A stretch of DNA of 64,000 bases from Hymenoscyphus infarciens (GCA_001414345.1 LLCB01000099.1:120267-184266); one strand, 5' to 3'; positions 1 through 12,539 are shown, numbered from the stretch's first letter. Program-made: numbers and translations. Notes: generated by a model from the letters alone, not told the origin.

Positions 1-1490
1 ACTACTTAATTAATTTATTTCTTATAGAAATACTACTCTTATACTATTAATTTATTTAGTAGTAATTTTACTACTAAAATAATAAATTAGAAATAGTAGT
101 ATTTATATCTGAAATAGATAGTATTTCTATTAAGAATATAAAGATAGTATATATATTAGTATATACGCTTATTTTAGTATTATTTTTAAGAATATCTTTA
201 CCTAGAGAAGATTTTTAATTCCGTATATACTTAGTTACTATTTACTATTTTTAAGTAGAGATTTATCTAAAAAGAGTAAATTATATATAAGTAGTATTTC
301 TATTAGAAATAAATTAATTAAGTAGTATTTATATTAATTACTATTACTTTTATAATATTAAGAAAGTTAGTAAATTTATATAATTTTCTTATAAGTACCT
401 CTTTATTATAATATAGAGTAGTAAGCTTAATACTATCTAAGAGTATTAAGTTAAAAGTAAAAGTAGTTTTAGAAAAGTAAGCTATAATTATAATAGCTAG
501 CTATCTTAAATAGCTAAGATTATATATTATATACTATATATATAAGGTTTTAGTAGTTATTCTTTTATATTATCTAATTTAGAAAGCTTTAAGACTTTAG
601 GTTTTAGATGTTTTAACCTCTTTTTATACTATCTAAACCTCTTATATATAGCTATCTACTCTTCTATAGTTAGAAAAGGCTAATTTAGTCTTTTCTTCTA
701 TATTAGTACCTAGTATTCACTCTTTTAAATATACTCTTATATGTCTCTTTTAAGTATATTTCGTATTATTATAATAATAGTAATATAATCTAGCTTATGA
801 TTTCTAGTCTAGCTATTAGTAATTAAGAAAATTCTATTCTTTATATTAAACCTCTAAAGTAGCGTTATCTTTATTATATTAGATATAGAAGTCTTAGATT
901 AAAGTTTATTAAGAAATTTAATATATAGAAAGGAAGAGATAGATAAGAAGGTCTTTAGAAGGTCTTTAGTTTTAGACTACTTAATAATCTTAAAGAAGAG
1001 ATTATTCTTAAGAATAAAGTTAAGCTAGAGAAGCTTAAACTTCTTCTTATATAATTTTCAGACTACAGATATATTAAAGAAGTCTTTTAGTTCTTAAAGC
1101 ACTTTTTGAGTAAGTTTCATAGCTATAGTAGTAGTATTCTCTAGTAGTGAAATAGAATAACGTTTTTAGTAATAGAATTTATAGTTTCTAGTTAACTATA
1201 AATTCTAACTAATAACCTTCGTAGATCTATCTCTAAGCTAAGTATAAAGTATTAGTATATATTTCTACTACTCTTATATAATCCCTTAAGTATAAAAAGA
1301 GTCTAGCTCTCTCTCTCTTTTACCTCTTAAAGTAAGAAACCATATAACAAAAACAAGGTTCCAACTAAACTCTCAATTAAAACAAACAAGTAAGTTACGA
1401 CTCTGAATAAAGATTTTATCTGGAATTACTGTAGTCTATATTTTTCTCTCTCTAGTTTTTCTATCGCTATTTCTCCGATTACCACGTCGC
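1..1490. repeat. AT-rich, RIP-degraded repeat block
   Basis: The stretch is dominated by TA, TAG, TTA and TAT with almost no CpA/TpG, and every frame is broken by stops. Composition changes sharply to ordinary sequence near 1490. This is what repeat-induced point mutation leaves of transposons in Pezizomycotina. I recognise one partial repeat copy inside it (535-775) and no gene. The 1491-1865 stretch that follows holds only the 3' flank of the ATPase gene and a short tandem repeat. Confidence 0.85.
535..775 (-). mobile_element. Partial copy of the TATAATAG-ended repeat family
   Basis: This segment matches the copies at 26831-27216, 29747-30132 and 58302-58617. Shared landmarks in order are the TATATAAGGTTTTAGTAGTTAT-type start, a middle with two ATTATCTAA motifs, 'AGTTAGAAAAGGCTA', 'TCTTCTATATTAG' and the end TTTCGTATTATTATA. 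It lacks the terminal hairpin portion seen in complete copies. The minus orientation is defined relative to the copy at 23898-24200. Confidence 0.6.
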
Positions 1491-1656
1491 ACTAAAAAAA
1501 CAACCTTTCCACATATGGTTCCCGTAACCTGGCTTGGCCCTGGTATCTTAGACGCCTAAAGACCTACTCAAAAACCGCGCTCGCTTCATGGCAACTTTCC
1601 CGAGCTGTCTGTCGGCCCCTAAGCGAGCGTAGTCTCCTCCTGAACACCATTACTAT

Positions 1657-1689
1657 TTTCAGAGCTTTCAGAGCTTTCAGAGCTTTCAG
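1657..1689. repeat. 9-bp tandem repeat (TTTCAGAGC)
   Basis: Three perfect units of TTTCAGAGC are followed by a partial fourth unit TTTCAG. It lies in the 3' flank of the P-type ATPase gene. No function is evident. Confidence 0.85.
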
Positions 1690-1865
1690 GTAACTAACTA
1701 GTAAGCAGCGCCCGCACGATCATTCAAGACATCAATCTCAAGAAATCATAACTCATGTACTAATTGCAAACTCACCACGTCTTATGTATTAGGAATGAAA
1801 GATCCATGACTAAGAAGTCACTAAACCATCATAATATGTACACCGCTCTCCCATTTCCGTAGTCA

Positions 1866-4800
1866 TTACCAAGCAGTCTTCCCCACCCAAGTATTCTCCC
1901 ATTTCCTAACCGCCCATTTTCGTCCCTCATCCATGAGCATGATTCCCACTCCGAAAGCCATGGGTAGGAACCAATGTTCCACGGGAACCCCACTAGTACT
2001 CAGGGTTTTCTGGAGTTGTGGTATGTAGAGCCAGAAAACCGCCATGACCAGAGAGAATATGATGGCGGGGAAGATGTAGAGATTTTGGGTGTTCTTGTTG
2101 AAGCAAGGTGGATGTTGGAAGATTGATAGTCGACGGGTTCGGAGGGAGAGGAGGGTGAACCATTGCCTATTTATTCGTTAGTGTTTATGAGGATGGGAGG
2201 GGAGGAGGGGTAGAGGGAGGAACTTACATGACCACCAAATTAACAAAGTATATCGAGCTCGCCTCCGCCAATTTCTGATTCGCATATTCTTGTTCGATCG
2301 TTGGAGGCAGACTTCCATACTTGAACCATAAATCTCCAAACCCGATCCCGTTTCGTTGGAGATACCAGTATGCCATCGCGAAACTGGTTAAAGTCTCCAT
2401 GACACCAATAAATCCATACGCCTGGAGCATCAACTGCCAATCCACAAGTCGATCCTTCGTAGGTCTTCTCGGCTTTCTCAACAGCACATCAGCTTCCGGT
2501 TTTTCGTAGGCGAGAACCGTAGCTGCTGCGCAATCGGTGAAACAGCAGATGATAATCATGAGGAAAGAGGAAAGGACTTGTGGAAGACCGAAGACGACAT
2601 TCGTCATCACAGGCCAGAATTCGGAGAAAGATCCCGCGGGAAGGAGGTACGCGATTGTTTTCTTGAGGTTGTCAAAGACAACACGGCCGTACTGAACAGC
2701 TTCCACGATTGCGGAGAAAGACTCAAGGAGGACCATGTCTGCGGCTTCGATTGCAATGTCGGAGCCTGAACCGAGGGCGATTCCAATATCTGCTGCTTTT
2801 AAGGAGGGGGCGTCGTTGACACCATCCCCGGTCATGGCCACGATTTCATCTCGGGATTGGAATTCATGTACGATGCGTAGTTTCTGCTCGGGCGTTGTAC
2901 GGGCAAAGACGATTTCTGTGTATGTTGCTAATTGATCCCATTGGTTTTCGTTCAAGGTGATCATTTCGGGACCGCTGATGACGATGGAGGTGTTGTAGGT
3001 CTCGCTTTGGGCGTCGATATCGATGGGGTTTTTGGAGGAGAGTGAGCCCGTGATCGAAGGTGCGTAGTCTCTGGAAAGAGAGGAGATGTCTTTTACTTGG
3101 TGTTTGGGGTTGGTGATGATTCCACATTCTGCGGCGATGGCGTGGGCTGTGAGTGCGAAATCTCCTGTCACCTAAGGATTTTGGTTAGGATGTATACCTT
3201 TGGCTTTTTCTGGGCGAGGTAACGTACCATGAAGATCCTGATACCAGCTCCTCTCAAAGTTTCAACGACAGAAGGGATTTCGTCTCGTGGTGGATCAACG
3301 ATACCAACCATTCCAACAAAAATCAAGTCTGTACGAGCATGATGCATAACTTCGTCCTCGAAAAGCGCAGAACTTGGGAGTTCCCTAATTTGCTCTTTCA
3401 AGACTGTTTTGCGGGCCATGAGAATAACACGTTTTCCTTGCGAGGACCATGTATTCTTGATCTCTTCGATTCTAGCGAGTGTGGCTGCGTCAAGAACTTG
3501 ACTTGATCCTTCGGTGGTGGTGTATTTGGTGCATCTGCCGATGAGAACATCAGGTGCTCCTTTGATGGTTAACAAGCTATGAAAAATTAGCAAAGGAATT
3601 GTTCAAGGATGTGGGGGAAATCTTACGTATCATCAGGCCGGAAAGTCGTGGCTTCAGTAATAGGCAAAGCAACCTCCAAGCCTTTCTCTTCCACAAGTTG
3701 CAAAGTTCTAATCATATACTTGTTCTTGCTGTTAAAAGCCAACTCGAAAGTTTTCTTCCACATCTGTCGAAGCTCAGTAACAGGACCAAGAGACTCGGAG
3801 AATCGGAGGACGGCTTGGTCAGTTGCATCTCCGTTGATCTTGCGTTGGTGAAGAGGAAGGTGATTTGTAGCAGCATCGAATTCTCCCGAGTTGCAGAGAC
3901 CGGCGATTGTTCGCAGTTGATCAACAGAATTGAAACCTCGGCCTTCTCTGCGTCGTTCCATCATTTCGTCTCTCGTGCATTGTGGATCCATACTTTTGAG
4001 ACCGATTGAGCATTCCGTGACACACATTTTGTTCTGATATCTGTTAGCGGAATCTCCCATACCATGCTAATGGCAAACAAACCTTTGTAAGGGTTCCAGT
4101 TTTATCCGAGCAGATGACACTAACACTCCCCAAAGTCTCAACCGTCTTCAACGACTTGCAAAGAATCTTATTCTTCCTCATAAGATTCGCAGTAATAGTC
4201 AGCGAAGCAGTAAGCGCAATAGGAAGCCCCTCTGGAATAAAAGCAATGGCAACGGAAACACAATCCACAATTAAAGTTGGAACATTGATCCAATCTGGGT
4301 GTTCCTTTCGAAGGTAAGCAGCCCTACAAAAAAGAGAATCAGCATCCTGTACGTGGGAAGCCAGTATGCATTCTTATCATACCAAACGATGACGACGATG
4401 AGAATCATGAGGAACATGATCGAGCAGATGATTATGACGAAGTTGAGGATTTCCCTTTCGAGTGGTGTAAGTCCGGTTTTGGGGGTGTTGGTCATCTTAG
4501 CGATTTTTCCAAAGACTGTTGCATCTCCTGTGGAGACTACGAGACCCATTCCGGAACCAGAGATACAATGTGTGCCTTGCATTCCGATACACTTTGTTTC
4601 GAGGTAGTTGCCATCTGTGCTATCGATTGTGCCTTGTAGTGGAAATGATTCGCCTGATATTGTGTTAATCATTTGGCAGAATATGCTCAGAGCCTTTTAG
4701 GGTACTTACCAGTAAGAATGGATCGATCAAATTTAGCATCCGAAGATATCTCAACAAATCTAACATCAGCAGGCAACTTGTTGCCACTCTTAATAAAAAG

Positions 4801-5772
4801 AACATCGCCCGGCACAATATCACTAGCAACAACAGTAACCTGCTGCCCATCTCTCAACAACAAGCAGCTATCCGGCAACATCGTAGAAATAGAAGCCATC
4901 ACTCTGGATGAAGACCAATCCTGCCACGCATTGAAAGCAGCCTGAATGAAGAAAACAGCAAGGAGAACGATAGCAAGAGCCAAATTAGCCTGCGCAGGTG
5001 GGTTTCCCAAAGGTTTCCATGAGACAAAGACGAGGACTGACCCAACCAGGAGGATGGATCCAAAGCCTCTGAAGAAGTAACCGAATATTTGTTGGAAGAA
5101 ATGGGTAGGTGGTGGTGAGGGGGTATTCTTGCCATATTCTGTGAGACGTCGCTTGGCTTGTTCAACAGAGAGACCTTGTTTTGGGGAGCTGGAGAGTCGA
5201 TTGTATGCTTCATCTGTAGTTATCGTGTGCCATTCGAGATCCGCGAGTTCTAAAAAGAGTGTAAGCATGAATAGAAAGATTGAACTAATCCAACTCTTAT
5301 TAAGAACCCTACCTTTGGCAGCAGAATCTTTAGCCTTTTGTATCTCAGCAGCGCTCTTTTCTTTCGACTCGTCGATCTGATAAGAAACAGTTCTGTATTG
5401 AATCGGGAGCGCAGAAGCTGGATCGATGGAACCTCTTCTGCTATGCACACTGTTTATGGAGATATTCGAAGTGGAGCGATAGAGGACTGGGTGTCTATTG
5501 TAGGTATTCAGAGTTAGTTTGCGCCTCACGAACGGGTTGAAAGTTGGGAGTCTTATTCTCCGGAGAACGAATAGGCGACTTCTGGGATTTCCAGCGTTTT
5601 CGAGAAGGCGCGGTAGATGGCTCTCAACGGAACAACGAGGGAAAGTGAAAGATGAAATGAAGATAGGCTCCAAATTGTTAACGTACCTTGGGCCAGCTGC
5701 TTCCAGATCCACATCGGAAGTAAAGTGAATTCGAGAAGCAGGCTGCTTTTCATCACCTGCGAATTCGACCAT
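1866..5772 (-). CDS. Na+/K+-ATPase alpha-like P-type ATPase (type IIC)
   Basis: Cation-transporting P-type ATPase of the plasma-membrane IIC group, which couples ATP hydrolysis to alkali-cation exchange in the known animal members. I assembled nine exons, listed here in ascending coordinates on the minus strand: join(1866..2166, 2228..3171, 3228..3576, 3627..4033, 4083..4323, 4383..4653, 4710..5249, 5313..5581, 5687..5772). All introns have GT/AG ends and all phases agree, giving 1135 residues, close to the family's length with a longer N-terminus. Landmarks in order: a Ser/Arg-rich N-terminal tail; the actuator motif LTGESFPL (split by an intron); PEGL in M4; the phosphorylation motif SDKTGTLTK; KGAPDVLIGRC in the nucleotide domain; the hinge TGDGVNDAPSLK; and about six C-terminal membrane segments ending in WVGKTAW. 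M6 reads CCFTDC, so one cation-site aspartate of animal pumps is absent. Transport specificity is therefore not predictable. The start is the first ATG that gives an open, in-phase first exon. Confidence 0.92.
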
Positions 5773-7015
5773 CTTTGCGACAAAGGAGCTCTTGTTAAGT
5801 TACCGTACGAGCTTGAAGAAGGGGCAGGAAGGGCGGAAAGCGCGACGAGAGAAGAAACGAAGAAAGCTGGCGAAGACTTTGCAAAAGGGGGTCGATTTAG
5901 CGATTCAGAAGACTTGAATTTGAAAAGCAAGGGAAGAAGTGCGCAAAGCACCAGGTCGCCGAGGTCTCGTCGCAAAAGAGTAAGAGAGGTAATAGTAAGG
6001 AGGAGGAAGTGAGTGATCATCCAGTGACTGTCTTTATGGCTGCAGGCAAAGGCATGTGCTCTTGAGTCAACTTTGGCTTTGAGCTGACCTGGTCCACTTA
6101 CCGCGACCGACCAGGAAGTTCTTTTGGGTAGTAGCCTGTCGCATCAGCAAAGCTGCAATGGCTGTTGGAAGCGATTCTCGTGACATTAGGTAAAGGTAGG
6201 AAAATGCCTCACACAAATAAAGAAAGAAGATGTCAGCGGAGGCTGTGCAGCAACAGTGCAGCATGCGAGTGCCTTCATCAGCGGCCATTCCTCGCAGATT
6301 TGCTGGAAAGGTTAGAGTTCCCGCGTAGAGGAGAAGACCCAAAACAACAAAGGGAGCAAAGCTGCTTTCAGGGCCCGTCTGATTGGACGGATCGAGGTTC
6401 ATAAACCCCTCTCCCTTGCTGCAGCTGGAGGGAAACCGTGCAATGCTTGTTGGGCTAAAGAGCTATCAAAGCTGCATGAACTGGACTCTCAGCCTCTCTC
6501 TCTTGGTATGGGGATTGTGGATCAAGGATGACATTTTGGAGGGAAGTGTGTCGTCGATTGATACCGGGAGAGAGCGAGTTGCGGTTATCAAAAGTTAAAT
6601 GGAGACTCAGTCCGGAAAATGGGAAAATGCCTCAAAGTCGCTAGCGAATCAAGGGTCACCCACGGGTCAACCACCACCCTTTTAACAACCACCCCAAATT
6701 TTGCACTTTTCAATCTTATTGACGGTGAAAATAAAATAAATCCCTCATATATCAACGACAACCTGTGCCACTTGGATTCTCCGTACCGTAGTCCGCTCAC
6801 ATGGCAACAATCTAATACCGACGCGGCTGCCACTCCCCACATCACACCCATCGCCGCTCACAAAAAGTCCCTTCTTGAGCCAGGAATCTGGGACTATGGG
6901 AATATGGGAATATTATACCCTGCGTACCCTTTTGATACCCTGGATATCTCTTCGCACAGCTAGCCCAAGAATAGCAAGTTTGCCCTGATTCAAAGGTCGC
7001 CTTACGTCTTGGTCT

Positions 7016-7053
7016 TGTAAACGAGATGGTGCGACTGGACCATCTCGTTTACA
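7016..7053. repeat. Perfect 15-bp inverted repeat (hairpin)
   Basis: TGTAAACGAGATGGT at 7016-7030 is matched exactly by its reverse complement at 7039-7053, separated by an 8-base loop. It lies in an intergenic region with no gene to terminate. It could be a foldback remnant of a transposon or a structured transcript. The function is unknown. Confidence 0.85.
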
Positions 7054-7384
7054 TGTGGGATATGGCCGTTCCAGCTATGGGGAAATGAAGATCTGTGGCA
7101 TTTGAAAAAACATAGGGGTAAAGAAAAGTAGATTAGAGTTAAACGAGATCTAGGTCCAGCGACCGATTCCATCCATCATGCTCCTGGAACACGCATACCA
7201 CCAGTAATTCTCCGACGCTCTCTCCGAGATTGGCATAAATAGAGGTATGGAAGGCAGTGGGAGGGAGGTCGATAATATGCGCTGGAAAAAGAGAGGTGAG
7301 GAGGGTGTGGAAAGTGTAGCCATTCTTTGTTGATTAGAGCACCAAGATCCCGAAAAGTGGAAGTAAATATTTACCTACCTAGCC

Positions 7385-7506
7385 CTCATTGTTCCAACTT
7401 TTTAGGGCAATTAATGTAAATTGTGTTAAACACTTGGAACAATTTGAATAATCCTACACCGTTGGAGCACGTAACTTTGATTGTCCTAGAAGGTTAGAAC
7501 AACGAG
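7385..7506. mobile_element. Short inverted-repeat element (MITE-like), copy 1
   Basis: The left end (7385-7412) reads CTCATTGTTCCAACTTTTTA followed by GGGCAATT. The right end (7479-7506), reverse-complemented, reads CTCGTTGTTCTAACCTTCTA followed by GGACAATC. That makes an imperfect inverted repeat of about 28 bp around a 66-bp core. Related ends occur near 17213, 19285 and 40769. There is no coding capacity. A miniature inverted-repeat transposable element is the best interpretation. I see no clear target duplication. Confidence 0.55.
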
Positions 7507-8748
7507 AAGTATTGAAGGGCGTTGACTGCTGCTTTTCTTGTCCACTGTCCACTGCGAGCCGATTGTTCGACTGAAAATCGGAAAGCCAATTCAGCCATCA
7601 CGCAGGGCTCCTGCAACCATGTTCGTGTTACCTCTATACTTCTAGAAGCAGTTCCAGAAGGGCAAGAGCCCCCGAGTCACGAATTCCCGCAACCCTTGGT
7701 AGAGGTCCAATCCACACGCGTCGAAGTATCGCCGTTTGAATTTGAAACTTGTAGCCCTCTTATGTTTGTTCCTTCAACTATCTCGCATGCCAAAGGATAG
7801 CCCTTTCTCTGTGGGATGGAATTGGTGAAAGAATTGGTGAAAGTGGTACTTCGTAGTAGCCCCAGGGCCATAAGTTGCTTGAATCTTCAAACCGTACGCG
7901 TCATGTATTTCACCTGCATGCTGGGATTACCAGGTATACCACGTTTGTGTTTCTTCCTGCGAACATATCGCTGGCCCAAGAATCGGTGCGGTTCGTGGTT
8001 CGAGGTTCGACAATTGGATTCGACGCATAGCCTTTGAAAATCGGAGAAAGAGGAAGGGGTGGGGATGCAGCAAGCTCGAGCGATTGTGAGAACTAGAATA
8101 TTTATCAATTACCAAAAGTTGGGTAGCTCAAAGAAAGTTCCGTCCCAAAGAAATGTAACGTGAGAAGGAGACAGAGAGTGGTGGTGGTGGCAGCGTCAAG
8201 AAGCATCGAAGCTTCACTGGCAACCTTTCGTCCATGTATACAATGACGAGGAAAACAACATCTAATTGGCATTGGCAATTGCAATTGCAATTGTACCAGA
8301 GGCTTAAAGAAACCCAAGGACCTCGTCAAATAGAGGCTCAAGGTCGTTTTCGCTGAATTTGACAATTCGTGTTTCCGTAGTTGTCCCCGCTCGTGAGGGC
8401 GCGTCGGAAGAATTCTGATAATACCTAGACGTGATCCCCTTAGGCGCTAGTAATTGATTACCAGGAGTAGGTTCTAATCAAGCCAATCAGGTCGCTCGGC
8501 TAAGCACTTGCAACTTTGAGTTTCCTCGCTCGATCGGGCCTAGCCTGGCGGATTTGATTCAGCGCAGTGATTCCAACGATTAGAGCACTACTTGATAACT
8601 GCTAAATCCCGCCTTTCCCAACTCCCTTTCTCCTCTATTCAACAACCGCCACAACCATCCGCAACAACATCAACTCATCTACTTCTATCGACCAACGCGT
8701 CGGTTCATCATCAAAACACCTCTTACATCAACCCAAACTCATCTCAAT

Positions 8749-9320
<572 letters not shown>

Positions 9321-10693
9321 ACATCTTCTTCTCATCATCACCGCCCTCGTCCATTCCAACCTTTCGGCATATATTTCGACACTGGCATCTGTTCTTGGAT
9401 ACCATTCACGAGCATATGAAACTTTTGATAGTCTACTACAGACGGTCTAGCATGCTGTTTACGGCAGGGTTTCGCCCATGAAGATCTTCCTCGAACAAAT
9501 CACCAATATCTCGACAATGAAACGGTTACACTCTGGCTTCGACATTTCACATTTCGATATACGACCTTTTGATAGTCTCATTTTTGAAGACGGTCTAGCA
9601 GCTTGTTTACGAGCGGGGTTTTCGACATCTCTGATTTTCCGGGGTTTTACGCGCAGCGTGTTCTTTTGGACTTGGTACTCACGACACTTGTATTATTGTT
9701 TTTCAAAGGCGTTGGTTGGGGTTGGGATTCTCCTGGTCTGGGCATGGGTGTCTGGAGGGAGGGAATTGCGAGACGTATGAGTCCGCCGGAATGTTCATAG
9801 GGGTAATACGAATGAAATGGCTAAAGGCCTCAATACCAAACCACTCAAAATATGATTTCCTCGCACTATGATTTGACTCGCGGTTGACGCATATTCCTTT
9901 GCCACTTGTAATTTCCCGTCTGGCGATGCCTGAAGCCCGGTTCCCTCACCGTAGTGAAGCCTGTAACGTAAATAGCTCAAAGCATGTAATTCACCAGCCT
10001 CTGCCGAGACGGAAAAAACACCTTTCTCTACGACACCTTAACAAGACAATAATCGTACGTCGAAAATAGTTCAGAAAAACATCTAATTTTTAAGAACGAG
10101 ACTTTGATAGCCAATTAACAAGATGATAAAGTTATATCCAATTTAACTTCATTGTTGCTTTAATTTTTTTCCGTCCCGGCAGACCCAGCCCCCTCTTTAG
10201 GGAACAGTGAGTTAGTCGCTTGAGCTCGAAATTCCCAGACTCTCATGCTTGCGATAATAAATGCTTTCCGTGTGCTGTTCTACTCAAGTATGTAATTCAT
10301 TGTTTCTCCTCATTGATCTTTCGATTGATTCTTCGCAACTTGGTCTCGTTATTGTTTCGCCTTGAGAATACCTATCTGGGTATTAATACACTCTCTCTAT
10401 CGGCATCCTATCCTCGAGATCTTCACGCACTTTCCAGTCTCCCTTTTGTTCTCTCCTCTTCCTCGGCACAATTTCCAGTTCCACTTCCACTTCCAATGCC
10501 ATAGAACCCGTGGGCTCGTACTCTTATGCAGCATCCCCTATTCCTATCTCTCCTTCCTGACACCAGATTCCGATACTGCCCCGCTAGACTCCAAACCCAC
10601 CACTCTCTTACCCTCTGCCAATTGTCTTCATAGATCCGCCCTGGATTATCCACTTCCCTCACTGCCTTCATCCCTCCACCCGTTTTATGGTAT
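9321..10693. other. Intergenic region downstream of H4
   Basis: About 1.4 kb between the H4 stop and the stop of the convergent Trs20 gene. The first 300 bp contain an imperfect duplication (9421-9473 and 9565-9623). The rest includes pyrimidine-rich sequence around 10380-10690 that is antisense to the Trs20 3' region. No gene is supported. Confidence 0.5.
9421..9623. repeat. Imperfect direct duplication in the H4 3' flank
   Basis: Two segments, 9421-9473 and 9565-9623, share the ordered blocks CTTTTGATAGTCT, GACGGTCTAGCA, GTTTACG and GGGTTTTCG with small indels. They lie about 145 bp apart, starting 100 bp after the H4 stop. A local duplication in the 3' flank is the simplest explanation. 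Confidence 0.7.
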
Positions 10694-11454
10694 TCACAAG
10701 TACTTCTTCCCTGCGGCAACAACCCTCCCCCTAAACACCGGACTCCTCACCTCTGAATCCACGGTGTAGAAGGGGTTCATGATCGTCTTGACCCAGTTCT
10801 CGTATACCTCTGTGAAGAACTGTTTTATGGCTTCTTCTGTTTGGGGGGATGTGGGGTTTGCGGGGATGGAGGTGGATGCTCTGGTTGAATTTCCTGTGGC
10901 GGGAGGAGAGGGATTGTGGAGGAGGAGGAATTTGACGTCTATGGGGGTTTAGCTGTGACTTTGGGGGAGGGGGAAGGAATTTAAGGGACTAGGGAGGGGG
11001 GTAGGGGATTTATGGTAAGAGGTGGGAAAGGGGGGAGAAAGGGAGGAGAGGGAAGAGACGTACTGCCGGCTGTCATGAAGCAGGATATGTAGTTATTGTA
11101 ATGGCGATCTATAACTTTTAAATACCTATTTCAGTTCAATCAACATCTTTCCCCTCTCCATCACCTTCCCCATTCCCTTCACTTCCTCCGCCTCTGCCTC
11201 TCTCTGCCTTCATCCCATCTACTTTCCCGCTTCTTCTGTTCGGCATTGGATCAGGGGTTGGCAACTCACATCTGACCACCAGCCCATTGCACCTCCTCAA
11301 TGCCATCTATAGCAGCATGGCAGTAGAACTGATTCTCATGTCGTGCCTGCTCGGGAAACCGGGGGATGCCATCACCGCCTGCTTTGGAGGTTCCGAATTC
11401 GTACTCGAAGAGAGGGTTATCTTGGGTTCCGACTATGGCGAAGTAGTAGGACAT
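10694..11454 (-). CDS. TRS20: TRAPP complex subunit Trs20 / sedlin (TRAPPC2)
   Basis: Small longin-fold subunit of the TRAPP tethering complexes, which act as guanine-nucleotide exchange factors for Ypt/Rab GTPases in ER-Golgi traffic and autophagy. I joined three exons: 10694..10938, 11064..11125 and 11270..11454. The introns are 125 and 144 bp and all phases agree, giving 163 residues. Family hallmarks are the start MSYYFAIVGTQDNPLFEYEF, then ENQFYCHAAID, then YLKVIDRHYNNYISCFMTAG split by intron 2, then VKFLLLHN, and finally FFTEVYENWVKTIMNPFY near the C-terminus. It is slightly longer than human sedlin (140 residues) because of a Ser/Thr/Pro-rich loop after LLLHN. It is divergent from the mL60 gene, with 233 bp between the two start codons. 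Confidence 0.93.
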
Positions 11455-11687
11455 TTTGCCTTAGTTTTGCGTTCTTGGGTTCTTAGGTCGCGAGAGTACG
11501 GGTGGGTGAGGGATATGTTGAGGCTATAGTTGAGGGTGGAATCGCGCTGATCAGATAGTCAGCCTTGCGGTAGGGGTGCGTGCTGATTGGTCAAGGTGGG
11601 AAGGGGAAAGATTGTCTTGGCACCAAGAATCTCTAGAGCTAGAGCTCACCACGCGACCTCGAAAGAGTCTCTAGACAAACATACAAA

Positions 11688-12214
11688 ATGTTCGGAGCCT
11701 TCAGACCCACGAATGCATTGAGTGGTGGTCTTCTTTGGTACTTCTCTCCCTTCTCCCTATCCTCCTCCTTTGCTCTCGCTCCCGCTAACAAACCCAAAGG
11801 AAGATCCCCTGGCGCCTCTCGAAATTCCAAAAACAGCGCCAAAGAAAACGCCTCCGTGCTGTTGATACCGTAGTCGCTACCCTCGATAAAGCACTGGGGA
11901 AGCAGGGCATCACGACGAAAGCTGTGGAGAGGTGGAAGGAGGAGATGCCGATTGAGCAGGAGATGGTTCCGAGGGATAAATATACGATTTTTGATCGCAA
12001 GGAGAAGAAGTATCGGAAGAGTATTAGGAGTGAGTTCTTCCCTGCACGTCTTGAGGAGGTCTCAGTGGATCACATGGATGGGTGTTTGAGGGACAATGGG
12101 ATTTTGAAGGGGATTGGAGTGTTGGCATTGAATTTGAAAGGAGAATACTAAATCAGGATAGAATTACCGAAGTGGACGAGGGTTTCGCAGAGGGTTAATC
12201 CTCCTGGATACTGA
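11688..12214 (+). CDS. MRPL31: Mitochondrial large-subunit ribosomal protein mL60 (Mrpl31)
   Basis: Fungal-specific protein of the mitochondrial 54S ribosomal subunit. The exons are join(11688..11737, 11800..12029, 12162..12214), giving 110 residues, the normal family length. Features seen: the start MFGAFRPTNALSGGLLW, continued after intron 1 as KIPWRLS; a highly basic RQRKRLRAVD block; KAVERWKEEMP; DKYTIFDRKEKKYRKS; and the end KLPKWTRVSQRVNPPGY. These match the family from end to end. The third exon is only 53 bp. Its acceptor must be the GATAG at 12157-12161, because only that acceptor restores the conserved KLPKW frame. The gene is convergent with CBP20, with 325 bp between stops. Confidence 0.93.
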
Positions 12215-12539
12215 GTATGCCGTGGATTTGGGATTGAGAAGCAACTGGGGACGAGGGGTTTCGAGGGAAGAAGAATATATTGTACAATACTGTACGAATT
12301 ATTGCGAATGGCATTGAAGGAAACTCACCACCAAGAACCACCGACACATACAGATGGATGGAAGTTCGGATGTAGATGTATATCAGAAATAAGGATTTAC
12401 TATGCTCTAAACTATTTTCAAGTCCAGTCCGACTTGAAAAAGCATAGCTGTACAACCAAAGCAAGATTTCCTCCCTAAAATGCCCATTGACGCCTCCCTA
12501 AACGCCATAATTTTACAATTTCTCGTAATATCAGCCTCT

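Larger units (their letters stand above)
5773..8748. other. Intergenic region, ATPase promoter side to H4 promoter
   Basis: About 3 kb between two divergently transcribed genes. Short open frames occur on both strands, but none has recognisable domains, consistent splice structure or coding-like composition. The region contains a perfect 15-bp hairpin (7016-7053), a 122-bp inverted-repeat element (7385-7506) and a short CAATTG-rich palindromic microsatellite near 8268-8291. The last 300 bp are the H4 promoter, with a CCAAT box at 8483-8487. Confidence 0.6.

Noticed and set aside
3623..4060. Plus-strand open frames inside the P-type ATPase locus (for example 3599-4009 and 4299-4607)
   Set aside because: They are antisense to well-conserved ATPase exons and have no family resemblance.
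6067..6402. 111-codon minus-strand open frame with hydrophobic segments upstream of the ATPase
   Set aside because: No homology features, low-complexity composition and no splice context. It could be part of a transcript leader but is not supported as a gene.
7522..7800. 92-codon plus-strand open frame
   Set aside because: No domains and no start or splice context; it lies in a non-coding intergenic region. Part of it resembles the flank of another short inverted-repeat copy.
10220..10769. Plus-strand open frames rich in Pro/Leu/Ser over the Trs20 3' end
   Set aside because: They are complementary to, or flank, the Trs20 last exon, whose identity is clear.
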